The notes beneath the pieces are model-generated. The model searched no databases. It was not told where the DNA came from and saw only the letters and a program-made list of their open reading frames with translations. A DNA stretch of 36,941 nucleotides from an uncultured Clostridia bacterium. Lineage in GTDB: Bacteria > Bacillota > Clostridia > Saccharofermentanales > Saccharofermentanaceae. The DNA lies in the NCBI GenBank assembly GCA_947303255.1, contig CAMYXL010000028.1, positions 1 to 36,941 of the forward strand. Direction: 5' to 3'. Below, one piece after another: positions 23,342-32,103 of the stretch. Position 1 is the first letter of the stretch. Each line of letters begins with the position of its first letter. The translations under genes and the position numbers were made by a program.

Positions 23342-26293
23342 ATGAAAGACGAAGCAAGACAACAACTAAATCAGGCATTAATAACAGCCTTTGTAGACTC
23401 CTCAGTAGAAAGTAATCTGGCTCTCAAACCGCGGTTCCTTTCCAATTGTCCTGAGGAAGGACAAAAGGTGTTGTCTGCTCTTGAAGAAGAACTCTTGATA
23501 TGTGATGAGTTTGCTATAAGCGTTGCGTTCATTACGATGGGTGGACTTGTCCCATTGCTTCAGACTTTAAAGGAACTGGAGAGACGTGGCGTTAAAGGTA
23601 GGATCCTAACTACTGATTATTTGAATTTCAGTGAGCCTCAGGCACTTCTTAAGCTGAACGAGTTGTCTAATATTGATATACGTATGTATTGTGTGAAAGA
23701 TGGAGGGAAAGGCCTTCACACAAAGGGGTATATTTTCCGCAATGATGAACTATATAAAATCATAATAGGAAGCTCGAATCTTACGCAAAGCGCTCTTACG
23801 ATCAACCATGAATGGAATACTAAGTTGGTATCCACAGCTCATGGTGAGATGACTGAGGAAGTTGTCAATGAGTTTGATAAACTGTGGAAGTGCAAAGAGA
23901 CCAAGACTTTTGATGCGTTTTACGATGAGTATAAAACTAAATACGAAATAATTGCCAAACAAAGAGAAATTGCATCCAAGGAAGTGGTTGTTCCTCTTGA
24001 TGCAGCCAGGTTGGAACCTAATAAGATGCAAGTTGGGTTTATTACTCGTTTGAAGGATTTAGTTTCTGAGGGAGCTGATAAAGCCTTGCTAATATCTGCA
24101 ACCGGAACGGGAAAAACTTATGCTTCTGCATTTGGTATAAGGGATGCATTAAAGCCAACCGGTAAAGTATTATTCGTAGTTCATCGAAAAGAGATCTTAA
24201 AACAGGCTCGAGATTCATATAAAAGAGTATTTGGAAGCAGCGTTAAGATGGCTTTGCTTACCGGAGACGATAAAGATTATGAGAAGATCGAACAGGCAGA
24301 TTTTCTGTTTGCTATGGTTACCATGATCAGCAAGCCTGAAGTATATGAACGTTTCTCTCCTGATACTTTTGAAGTAATTACTCTGGACGAAGCGCATCAT
24401 AGTACCGCAAGTAGTTATCAGAGAGTGATTGAGTATTTCAATCCGCGTTTTTTGCTTGGAATGACTGCTACTCCGGAAAGAACAGACAAGTTCAATGTGT
24501 TTGAGTTGTTTGACTATAACATTGCTTACGAGATTCGTTTGCAACAAGCGATGGAAGAAGACCTGCTTTGTCCTTTTCATTACTTTGGAATAACCGACTT
24601 TGAGGTTGACGGAGAGATCATTGATGAAGAAACTGGTCTTCGCAACTTCAGATATCTCGTCAGTGATGAACGAGTGAATTACGTTTTGAAGCAAGCAAAG
24701 TATTATGGTTATTCCGGGAAACGTGTTAGAGGATTAATATTCTGTTCTTCTGTTAAAGAAGCGGAAGAGTTATCCGTGAAGTTTAATGATCGAGGACTTA
24801 AAACTCTTGCTCTTTCCGGCAATAACACTCCTGAAGAGCGCGAAGAGACCATTGAGAGACTGGCAGATGATAGTAGATTTGATAGACTCGACTATATCCT
24901 TACTGTGAATATATTTAACGAAGGAGTTGATATTCCTGAGATCAATCAGATCATCATGCTTCGACCAACGGAGAGTGCCATTGTTTTTGTTCAACAATTA
25001 GGACGTGGTCTTAGAAAGAGAATAGGAAAAGAGTATACCGTTATTATCGATTGTATTGCCAATTATAAGAATAACTTCCTTATTCCTATTGCGCTATCGG
25101 GAGACAGAACATATAACAAAGATAATGTCAGAAGATATCTTATGGAAGGTAATAGAGTGATTCCCGGTTGCTCGACCATTCACTTCGATGAAATATCTAA
25201 GAAGAGAATTTTCGCTGCTATAGATACAGCAAATTTCAGTGACATAAAGCTTATTAAGCAGAACTATAAGAATTTGAAGGACAAGCTTGGCAAGATTCCT
25301 TCACTTATGGATTTTGACAGATACGGCGAAATGGACGTTCTCCGTATCTTTGATAATAATTCTCTTGGATCATATTATAAATTCTTGGTTAAATATGAGC
25401 CTGAATATACTATCAGGTTATCGGCTAATCAGGAAAAGGTCATAGAATTTATTTCTCGTAAGATTGCCAGCGGCAAAAGAATACATGAAGTAGAATTGTT
25501 GGCTTTGATGCTCAAAGAGAGAACAAGCCTTATGAAAAGGCTTTCCGATAAGCTTCAAGTGGATTATCAAATTGAGATTAATGACAACGTGTACGGTAAT
25601 ATCATTAATGTCATGACTAATGAATTTCCGTCGGGAAGTGGCAAAGCATCGTACAAAGAATGTGTTTTGCTTGAACGAACAGGAGAAGATTATTGTTCTT
25701 CTGCTGCATTTGTTCAGATGCTGACTGATAAGGCCTTCTATGATATGGTCCATGAGTTGGTGGAGTTCGCCAGATATCGATACGAACGTGATTATAGTTC
25801 CAGATATCAGGATACCGACTTTGTCTTGTATCAGAAGTATACATATGAAGATGTGTGCCGTTTGCTTGGTTGGGAGCACAATGAAGTTCCGCTAAACATT
25901 GGCGGATATAAATATGATAAGAAGACAAAAACATTTCCTGTTTTTATCAACTATGATAAATCAGATGATATACAGGACACGGTAAAGTATGAAGATCACT
26001 TTGTCACGAATGATCGACTGATAGCAATTTCAAAGAGTAATAGATCGATGGAATCTGAGGATGTTCAGAATTTCCTCTATGCTAGAGATCGTGGAATTGA
26101 TGTAGAGTTATTTGTCAGAAAGAATAAAGATGATAAGATTTCTAAGGAGTTCTATTATCTTGGGCGTATGGTAGCTTCTGGTAGAACAAAGGAATTTATT
26201 ATGCCTAATACTACTTCATCGGCAGTAGAGATTGAATGGATATTGGATACTCCGGTTAGAAATGATATATACGAGTACATAGTGAATGGTTGA
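23342..26293 (+). CDS. PLD-like / DEAH helicase / DUF3427 protein
   Basis: This 983-residue protein has a phospholipase-D-like N-terminal domain with H126-T-K128 and the GSSNLT box (143-148), as in PLD-type nucleases. A DEAD/DEAH core follows: TGTGKT (254-259), DEAHH (349-353), a GMTATPERTD motif III, and QQLGRGLRKRIG as motif VI. The C-terminal ~400 residues match DUF3427, with a LLGW...YKYDKKTKTF segment. Such helicases are widespread in accessory regions and are candidate restriction-like enzymes. No ribosome binding site is visible; a TATTAT lies 6 bases before the ATG, so the mRNA may be leaderless. The gene leads a tight operon with Nudix, methyltransferase and HNH genes (gaps 7, 26 and 4 bases). 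Confidence 0.9.
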   Translation: MKDEARQQLNQALITAFVDSSVESNLALKPRFLSNCPEEGQKVLSALEEELLICDEFAISVAFITMGGLVPLLQTLKELERRGVKGRILTTDYLNFSEPQALLKLNELSNIDIRMYCVKDGGKGLHTKGYIFRNDELYKIIIGSSNLTQSALTINHEWNTKLVSTAHGEMTEEVVNEFDKLWKCKETKTFDAFYDEYKTKYEIIAKQREIASKEVVVPLDAARLEPNKMQVGFITRLKDLVSEGADKALLISATGTGKTYASAFGIRDALKPTGKVLFVVHRKEILKQARDSYKRVFGSSVKMALLTGDDKDYEKIEQADFLFAMVTMISKPEVYERFSPDTFEVITLDEAHHSTASSYQRVIEYFNPRFLLGMTATPERTDKFNVFELFDYNIAYEIRLQQAMEEDLLCPFHYFGITDFEVDGEIIDEETGLRNFRYLVSDERVNYVLKQAKYYGYSGKRVRGLIFCSSVKEAEELSVKFNDRGLKTLALSGNNTPEEREETIERLADDSRFDRLDYILTVNIFNEGVDIPEINQIIMLRPTESAIVFVQQLGRGLRKRIGKEYTVIIDCIANYKNNFLIPIALSGDRTYNKDNVRRYLMEGNRVIPGCSTIHFDEISKKRIFAAIDTANFSDIKLIKQNYKNLKDKLGKIPSLMDFDRYGEMDVLRIFDNNSLGSYYKFLVKYEPEYTIRLSANQEKVIEFISRKIASGKRIHEVELLALMLKERTSLMKRLSDKLQVDYQIEINDNVYGNIINVMTNEFPSGSGKASYKECVLLERTGEDYCSSAAFVQMLTDKAFYDMVHELVEFARYRYERDYSSRYQDTDFVLYQKYTYEDVCRLLGWEHNEVPLNIGGYKYDKKTKTFPVFINYDKSDDIQDTVKYEDHFVTNDRLIAISKSNRSMESEDVQNFLYARDRGIDVELFVRKNKDDKISKEFYYLGRMVASGRTKEFIMPNTTSSAVEIEWILDTPVRNDIYEYIVNG

Positions 26294-26300
26294 GGAATAA

Positions 26301-26705
26301 ATGAAAACTATAAAAGTAGTAGCAGCAATAATAAAGGATGGAGATCGTATCTTTGCAACACAACGCGGATACGGTGACTTTAAAGATGGCTGGGAGTTTC
26401 CGGGTGGTAAGGTTGAAGAAGGGGAATCTCCGGAAGATGCAATAGTTCGTGAAATACGAGAAGAATTGGCAGCTGATATTGAAGTGAAAGGATACCTGAC
26501 TACCGTTGAATATGATTATCCTAATTTCCATCTTTCTATGGATTGCTTTTGGGCTGTATTAGCTGAAGGAGCTGAGATGAAGCTCCTGGAACACGAGGCA
26601 GCAAAATGGCTTTCAATTAATGATATTGATACTGTTGATTGGCTACCGGCAGATGTACAGGTGGTAGTGGCAATTAAGAACTCGTGTTTTTTACAGCAAT
26701 CCTGA
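26301..26705 (+). CDS. Nudix hydrolase (MutT-like nucleoside triphosphate pyrophosphatase)
   Basis: This 134-residue protein has a full Nudix box from G36: G-x5-E42-x7-R50-E-I-R-E-E55, with the usual Gly near its end replaced by Ala. The WEFPGGK lead-in and length match MutT-type enzymes that hydrolyse oxidised or other (d)NTPs. It begins 7 bases after the PLD-helicase stop. Its retention inside a helicase/nuclease operon suggests cleaning or depleting nucleotides, or removing a nucleotide signal, rather than general housekeeping. That link is inference. Confidence 0.9.
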   Translation: MKTIKVVAAIIKDGDRIFATQRGYGDFKDGWEFPGGKVEEGESPEDAIVREIREELAADIEVKGYLTTVEYDYPNFHLSMDCFWAVLAEGAEMKLLEHEAAKWLSINDIDTVDWLPADVQVVVAIKNSCFLQQS

Positions 26706-26731
26706 TTGAGTGAAGGGAAGAGACGAATACT

Positions 26732-27313
26732 ATGAGCACCGGCCGATATTATCAGGAGAATTCTAAGGACTTCTTTGAGGGAACAATTAATGCAGATGTC
26801 TCTGATCTTTATGGGCACTTTCTGAAATATATCCCAACTGAAGGATCTATTCTTGATTTTGGCTGCGGCTCCGGAAGAGATACCAAAGCATTCCTGGATC
26901 AGGGTTTTGTTGTAGAGGCGATAGATGCCTCTTCTGAGATGTGCAAATTGGCAAGTGCTCACACTGGAATAAAAGTTCGGTGTATGGATTTCAGCGAGTT
27001 GAGTGATGTGAATAAGTACGATGGTATCTGGGCTTGTGCATCCTTGCTTCATGTAGCAAATGTGAATCTTCCAAGCATTCTATCAAAGATGTGTGTCGCA
27101 TTGAAAGAAACCGGCGTAATATATGCTTCGTTTAAACTCGGAGATTTTGAAGGAGAACGTGACGGCAGATATTTTACTGATATGACGGAGGATCGGTTTA
27201 ACAAATTAATTATGTCGCTGGATGGTTTGAATCTGATAGAAAAATGGTGTTCTGAAGATGTAAGATCGGATCGCAATGTTAGTTGGTTTAATGCTATTCT
27301 TGGCAGAGGGTAA
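26732..27313 (+). CDS. Class I SAM-dependent methyltransferase
   Basis: This 193-residue protein has motif I LDFGCGSGRD (~42-50), motif II VEAIDAS, motif III region RCMDFSEL and the post-motif IWACASLLHV. No DNA-methylase catalytic motif (such as NPPY or PC) is present. The nearest look is the TehB/UbiE-like small-molecule class, so it probably does not methylate DNA. It starts 26 bases after the Nudix gene and ends 4 bases before the HNH gene. Confidence 0.87.
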   Translation: MSTGRYYQENSKDFFEGTINADVSDLYGHFLKYIPTEGSILDFGCGSGRDTKAFLDQGFVVEAIDASSEMCKLASAHTGIKVRCMDFSELSDVNKYDGIWACASLLHVANVNLPSILSKMCVALKETGVIYASFKLGDFEGERDGRYFTDMTEDRFNKLIMSLDGLNLIEKWCSEDVRSDRNVSWFNAILGRG

Positions 27314-27317
27314 TGAT

Positions 27318-28472
27318 ATGGACAAAAGCGATTATCTTTTAACAATAGATGGTGATTACATTAATACCCTGGAAATTGAAAGTTTTTCCAGAATGATGGA
27401 CTCCCCATCATTTTGTTATAAATTTTACTGGTTAGGCGCTATTGTCAATCTGGTTACTGCTGATATTTTGGAAACTACGTTTAATGATATTATTGATGAA
27501 ATGATAGCTGCTGCATGGTATTCGGTTGTTGAATTTCATATTCATCTTAGCGGTGTAATCTATAAGGATAAAGATAATCTCGAGAGGGCGGTCAATAAGT
27601 TGCATTCTCTATCCGATTTATCTAGCAGTGCGTCCAAGACAGAAATTAAAAACACCATAAAAGAATTTGACTCGCAGATTGCAAAAGAGAAGACCGAATT
27701 AACGAAGAACGTTCCTTTTAAGGCGTTGTCTGGATTCTTCATTAATCATAATCTTGGCCCTCTTGATGGTTCTATTGGAAGAATGGTAGAGAAAGTTATT
27801 ACTTTTAATAGACAGAACGTTAAGCTTCCTTATGTGTTTGGGACTAGTTCGGGTTTGAAACGTGAAGTCGTTTTTGATAGCGATTGGGCAAGAATGATTC
27901 AGGATAATGCTGTGTCCATTAAAGGATGGATTCAGTATGAGAAACTAAGATGGTTGCAGAAGAATAACCCGGAAGTCCCGGGACTTGTATATAAATTGGC
28001 TCCTCTTGATGAGCGAAAGCGAAAACTTACCCATGTAAGAAACCTATGGGCTGGGATTTTTGTATACACAGATGTGTGCGACGTTTTTAATGGAGAGCGA
28101 ATAACACCGGATGACTACGATGTGGATCATTTTGTTCCATTCTCTTTTGTTATGAATGATGAACTGTGGAATCTTATGCCTATGGATTCGTCACTTAATT
28201 CAGTGAAGAGTAATAACTTGCCTGTTTGGGACAAGTTCTTTAACAGATTCGCTTACAATCAATATATTATGTATGGTTTTATTCATTCGAAATCTGAGAT
28301 CTGGAATCTTTACGAAAAGTGCTACAAAGACAATCTCTGCTCTGTTTGGGCTATTCAAGAGCTGTATCGAAAAGGTAATAGTAAAGAAGAGTTTTGCAAT
28401 ATACTTTCAAAGAATATGCGACCTGTATATGACTCGGCACTGAGACAGGGATATAGTTTATGGAAGATGTGA
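27318..28472 (+). CDS. HNH endonuclease-like protein
   Basis: This 384-residue protein starts at the ATG at 27318, with GCAGAGGG upstream; the frame opens earlier at 27276, inside the methyltransferase gene. The HNH core reads YDVDHFVPFSFV, with D270 and H271, then N285 (ELWNLM), N294 and K297 (SVKSNNLP), the layout of HNH nucleases that cut double-stranded DNA. The N-terminal ~260 residues are helical, with no known domain. It is the last gene of the PLD-helicase operon. An open frame in the +1 phase continues for about 55 codons past its stop (see below), so the natural C-terminus may be longer and now frameshifted. Confidence 0.85.
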   Translation: MDKSDYLLTIDGDYINTLEIESFSRMMDSPSFCYKFYWLGAIVNLVTADILETTFNDIIDEMIAAAWYSVVEFHIHLSGVIYKDKDNLERAVNKLHSLSDLSSSASKTEIKNTIKEFDSQIAKEKTELTKNVPFKALSGFFINHNLGPLDGSIGRMVEKVITFNRQNVKLPYVFGTSSGLKREVVFDSDWARMIQDNAVSIKGWIQYEKLRWLQKNNPEVPGLVYKLAPLDERKRKLTHVRNLWAGIFVYTDVCDVFNGERITPDDYDVDHFVPFSFVMNDELWNLMPMDSSLNSVKSNNLPVWDKFFNRFAYNQYIMYGFIHSKSEIWNLYEKCYKDNLCSVWAIQELYRKGNSKEEFCNILSKNMRPVYDSALRQGYSLWKM

Positions 28473-28638
28473 ACTTGATCGCAGGATAATTAACCATATT
28501 TATGAATTTTGCCAAGAACGAGTTCAATATAATGGACATTACAATCATGAAAATGAATATATAGCACAGTATCTAAAGGAGATCTATATAAATCAAATTC
28601 GACAGTGGTTGAGTGAATTAGCATCTTACTCTGCATGA
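28444..28638 (+). pseudogene. Open-frame remnant, possible frameshifted C-terminus of the HNH gene
   Basis: In the +1 phase relative to the HNH gene, the frame is open from 28444 to a TGA at 28636-28638. It reads like protein (DRRIINHIYEFCQERV, then NEYIAQYLKEIYINQ), with no ATG and no ribosome binding site. It overlaps the last codons of the HNH gene. The simplest reading is that a single-base change near 28441-28472 cut the gene short. It could also be a separate decayed gene or a programmed +1 shift. Confidence 0.45.
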
Positions 28639-28862
28639 GTGGGCCCGAAAAAGCGAATAATGAAGAGTAGTTTGGATATCAATAATATAGATAATTAGTA
28701 AACAATCTATTAGTTTAATTGACGATCAAATCTTTCAAATATAAAATATTATTGTCATATTTGTGAAGTTACAGTGATGCTATAGCAGGGTCTTGATACT
28801 TTTTATTTGTCGGTGGATGGTTAATTGATAAATGGAAGAGAATTGGAGTATAGGAGGTCTAT
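28639..28862. other. AT-rich gap without recognisable gene
   Basis: About 220 bases of AT-rich sequence before the gene at 28863. I see no hairpin with a U-tract and no coding frame. It probably carries the promoter of the next operon, whose start has a strong AGGAGG at 28853-28858. Confidence 0.5.
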
Positions 28863-29852
28863 ATGTTTACGAATCATAAAGATTTTAATGTCGAACCTAT
28901 ATGCTATGATGAGAGGCACATTGAGAATGTTCTAGAAACTATCAAAACTAACTTTGAACCTTATTTTGTAAGATACTTGGAGACTCAAGCTGGAGTGTTA
29001 GTTAGTGGCGCGGAAATATTGGAGCTTCAGAAGAAGTTTGGAATGAAAGTGACAGACAAGAGGATTGCTAAGGATCTCTCAGCTAGTTTCAAAGCTGTAA
29101 TTGCCGAATCGATTGATAGTTTTGAAAAAGATCGAGAAGCTTATATTCAAATTATGGATTTAGATACGTTAGAGGAGTACGAGGATGATGCTCATACTTT
29201 TAAGTCCAAGGTTCTTAAATGTGAGTGCCCTATAATTCGAAAAACATATCAAAACAAGCTTGCTAAAGAATTGGATAAATATAGAGCTGATTTTAATCAT
29301 GCAGATGCAGAAAAACTAAGAAGTGTTGTGTACAATTTGTGTGAATTTGGTGAAGAATATGAAGATAACTATGATCTTGATGAATATGAAAAGATTCACA
29401 ATTATGAAGATCTTAATGTAAGCATACTAGATACGAATGATTATACAGCTTTGGGTGTAATTGGCGGGGGAATTAAAACTCATCTCTTATTTAAAACCCA
29501 TCCAGCTGTTTTCCCTAATAGAAGTGCAGATTCGCTTTGGGCACTATGGTATCTTACGGATAAGGATGATTTTGGATGCATAACTGATTCAGAATTCCTG
29601 ATGATAGATGTAAAGAAATCTTTTACCCAGCAAAACTACTTTTATCCATACGATTTATTTGCATATTACGCTTATGAATTATTTAAATTGCTTCGAGACA
29701 AGGCTGACTCCTTGAATGCATATCTTGATGATAGTTATCGATATGTGTTTGTTGATTCATTCCTGACATATGTAGCGCGAGAGCATGATGCAGATATTGC
29801 GTTTATTAAATCTAGAAGTGATGATGATTATAGGAGTTACGGTCATGACTAA
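28863..29852 (+). CDS. Hypothetical partner of the RecQ-like helicase-nuclease
   Basis: This 329-residue soluble protein starts 4 bases after AGGAGG, the strongest ribosome binding site in the window. The N-terminal half is helical and charged. The C-terminal half has a GVIGGGIKTHLLFKTHPAVF segment, NRSADSLWALWYLT and a SEFLMIDVK box. I believe these belong to a family seen beside helicases, but I cannot name it. The DNA is AT-rich like that of the following gene. It overlaps that gene by 8 bases (ATGACTAA), so the two proteins are almost certainly made together. Confidence 0.7.
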   Translation: MFTNHKDFNVEPICYDERHIENVLETIKTNFEPYFVRYLETQAGVLVSGAEILELQKKFGMKVTDKRIAKDLSASFKAVIAESIDSFEKDREAYIQIMDLDTLEEYEDDAHTFKSKVLKCECPIIRKTYQNKLAKELDKYRADFNHADAEKLRSVVYNLCEFGEEYEDNYDLDEYEKIHNYEDLNVSILDTNDYTALGVIGGGIKTHLLFKTHPAVFPNRSADSLWALWYLTDKDDFGCITDSEFLMIDVKKSFTQQNYFYPYDLFAYYAYELFKLLRDKADSLNAYLDDSYRYVFVDSFLTYVAREHDADIAFIKSRSDDDYRSYGHD

Positions 29853-31827
29853 TTTAGATAATGATTTCAAAAAGTACTTTCCAAGTCTGAAATTCGATTT
29901 GTATGATTTCCAAAAGATGGCAATTAGTAAAGTTATTAATTCTGATAGTACTTTATGCATTAAGCCTACTGGCGGTGGTAAATCAGTAATCTATTGGATG
30001 TCGGCGCTTGAGTGTTCTAATATTTCCATTGTTGTATCGCCTCTTATAGCTCTTATAGATGAGCAGGCGGGAAAGCTGGAGGCTCATGGGTATAGTACTC
30101 TTGTTCTACATGCTGGTATAGACTCCAAAAAGCAGATAAAGATCCTTTCGGATTTCGCTAAGGGGATTATTTCGCCTAGATTCATTTTTGCTAGTCCTGA
30201 GAAATTTGCTACTGATGGTTATTTTGAATACTGTCTTAAACAAAGACGTGACGATATTGGATTGATGGTTATTGATGAAGTTCATTGTGTTAGTCAATGG
30301 GGAATCAGTTTTCGTCCCTTTTATAGACGTATACCTGCATTTTTGGATAATTTATTTGAAGGAACATCATGGTGCAAGATTTTAGCTTTAACTGCAACGT
30401 TAAACCCATATGAATTAATTGATATATGCCGAGAGTTTAAGATCAATAAAGAAGACATTATTAAAGAAAAAATACTGTTAAGAAGTGAAATTCAGTTGCA
30501 CACAAAGCAGTTCTTAAACGAGAATGAAAAAGAGGAGTACTTTTGGAAACTTATAGAAAGACATGCCGGAGAAAAGACTTTGGTATATATTTATAGGAAA
30601 CTTGATGATCGTGGAGTTGAGGGGATGTGCGAAAAAGCGCTTGAAAAGGGTTATAAAGCAGCTTTTTTTCATGGAGAACTTACGGCTAAAGAAAGAGCAG
30701 AGATAATAAAGCAATATCGTAATGATGAAATAGATATTATATTTGCCACTAATGCTTTTGGAATGGGTGTTGATATTCCGGATATTAGAACGGTAATTCA
30801 TTTTATGATTCCAGAATCAGCTGAACAATATTATCAAGAAATTGGTAGAGCGGCGCGTGATGGTAATGGAGCCAATGCATATCTCCTTTATTCAAATAAG
30901 AATATTGAAGTTAAACGGAAACACTATATCGATAGATCTTTTCCTACTGAGGAAGAAATAAGAAACACATTTACAAAGGTTTCTTCCAGAATCGGATATT
31001 GCACATTGCCGTATTTTGAAGATGAAGATATTCAAAAATGTCTTCCATACTACCTCGAAAGTGGTTTGTTGACAATCAAGGCGAAAGGTTTTTCTGGTCT
31101 TAAGGATGTGTATGATATTAAAGATGAAAAACTTCAGGCCCTTTATGATAGTACAAAAACCAAAGGTTACGTGAGGATACTAAAAACCAATGATCTTGAC
31201 GCAAAAGTCTTTGCGGATATGGTCTATTCCAATTTGCTTTCTGATAATCTGAAGCTTCGAAAAGCACTTGAAAAATGGTTGATCATAGATGTAGCTTTTG
31301 AGGATATTGATGATGAGCATATGAAAACTATTACTAATAGTATTGAGGAAAAGAAGGCATATAAGTATGAACTATTAGATTACTTTGTTTATCTTTTGAG
31401 CGAATGTAGGGATTCGGCGTCTTTACATCAGGAAATAGCACGATATTTAGGAATGGACAAATATGACCTAAAACGAATATACAAAACTTTAGATGGTAAT
31501 ATGGTACGAAGTAAATCTGAGGTAATTATTTGTGATTTGCTTTCTCAATCGGGTTTGAAGTACAAGTATGAAGAGCTACTTGAATATGCTCCAGGAAAGC
31601 AGATTAATCCGGATTTTACAGTTTATCTTTCTGATAATACTGTTGTCTATTGGGAGCATGTTGGATGTCTAGGTCTTGACGATTATGACTTTAATTGGGA
31701 ATACAAACTTGCTATATACAATAAGTATTTTCCAGGGAAACTTTATAAGACATATGAAACAGGCGCATTATCGAATGATGCTAAGAATCTTATCGAAAAG
31801 ATAAAGAAGATAAAAAACAGTAATTAG
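29845..31827 (+). CDS. RecQ-like SF2 helicase with C-terminal PD-(D/E)XK nuclease
   Basis: This 660-residue protein starts at the ATG at 29845, with TAGGAG 8 bases before it; earlier ATGs lie inside the upstream gene. RecQ features are present: motif I PTGGGKS (41-47), DEVHCVSQWG (144-153), a TATLNP motif III, a FATNAFGMGVD segment and motif VI QEIGRAARDG. The zinc-binding and HRDC domains of RecQ are not evident. The C-terminal ~110 residues carry the nuclease pattern SKSE (E559), NPDF (D590) and WEHVG (E604), as in UvrD-linked PD-(D/E)XK domains. A helicase and nuclease in one chain implies unwinding-coupled cutting. It is translationally coupled to the preceding unknown protein. Confidence 0.88.
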   Translation: MTNLDNDFKKYFPSLKFDLYDFQKMAISKVINSDSTLCIKPTGGGKSVIYWMSALECSNISIVVSPLIALIDEQAGKLEAHGYSTLVLHAGIDSKKQIKILSDFAKGIISPRFIFASPEKFATDGYFEYCLKQRRDDIGLMVIDEVHCVSQWGISFRPFYRRIPAFLDNLFEGTSWCKILALTATLNPYELIDICREFKINKEDIIKEKILLRSEIQLHTKQFLNENEKEEYFWKLIERHAGEKTLVYIYRKLDDRGVEGMCEKALEKGYKAAFFHGELTAKERAEIIKQYRNDEIDIIFATNAFGMGVDIPDIRTVIHFMIPESAEQYYQEIGRAARDGNGANAYLLYSNKNIEVKRKHYIDRSFPTEEEIRNTFTKVSSRIGYCTLPYFEDEDIQKCLPYYLESGLLTIKAKGFSGLKDVYDIKDEKLQALYDSTKTKGYVRILKTNDLDAKVFADMVYSNLLSDNLKLRKALEKWLIIDVAFEDIDDEHMKTITNSIEEKKAYKYELLDYFVYLLSECRDSASLHQEIARYLGMDKYDLKRIYKTLDGNMVRSKSEVIICDLLSQSGLKYKYEELLEYAPGKQINPDFTVYLSDNTVVYWEHVGCLGLDDYDFNWEYKLAIYNKYFPGKLYKTYETGALSNDAKNLIEKIKKIKNSN

Positions 31828-32103
31828 TTCGTTTAGTATGGAACGGACGAATTAATGGTTTTCACAAATTAAGACTTAGTTTAGAGGAAGTGTTTGATAT
31901 TATATATTACGAGCTTTCGAGCTCGAGTACATCTATACCAATCTGGATCGATTAAACGTATTAAGTTTGTCTTGTTTAAAACTATCAATGATTTTCTTTG
32001 AGTTTGATTGTTTTAAGATGTTTAAATGGTTGTGTTCCAATTTCGTCTCGTTTCAGTTGCTAATGTTTTAAGCGCAATCAAATGAACGATGGAGGGCCTA
32101 GCA
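31828..32103. other. AT-rich intergenic gap
   Basis: About 275 bases between the RecQ-nuclease gene and the FtsH-like gene. It contains a short palindrome-rich stretch (GAGCTTTCGAGCTCGAG near 31910) but no coding frame and no clear terminator. It probably holds the promoter of the protease gene. Confidence 0.5.

Noticed and set aside
26732..27313. DNA methyltransferase of a restriction system
   Set aside because: SAM-binding motifs are present, but no DNA-methylase catalytic motif; it looks like a small-molecule enzyme.
31900..31930. Palindromic GAGCTC-rich stretch as an operator
   Set aside because: Short, AT-rich surroundings, and no repeat elsewhere in the gap.
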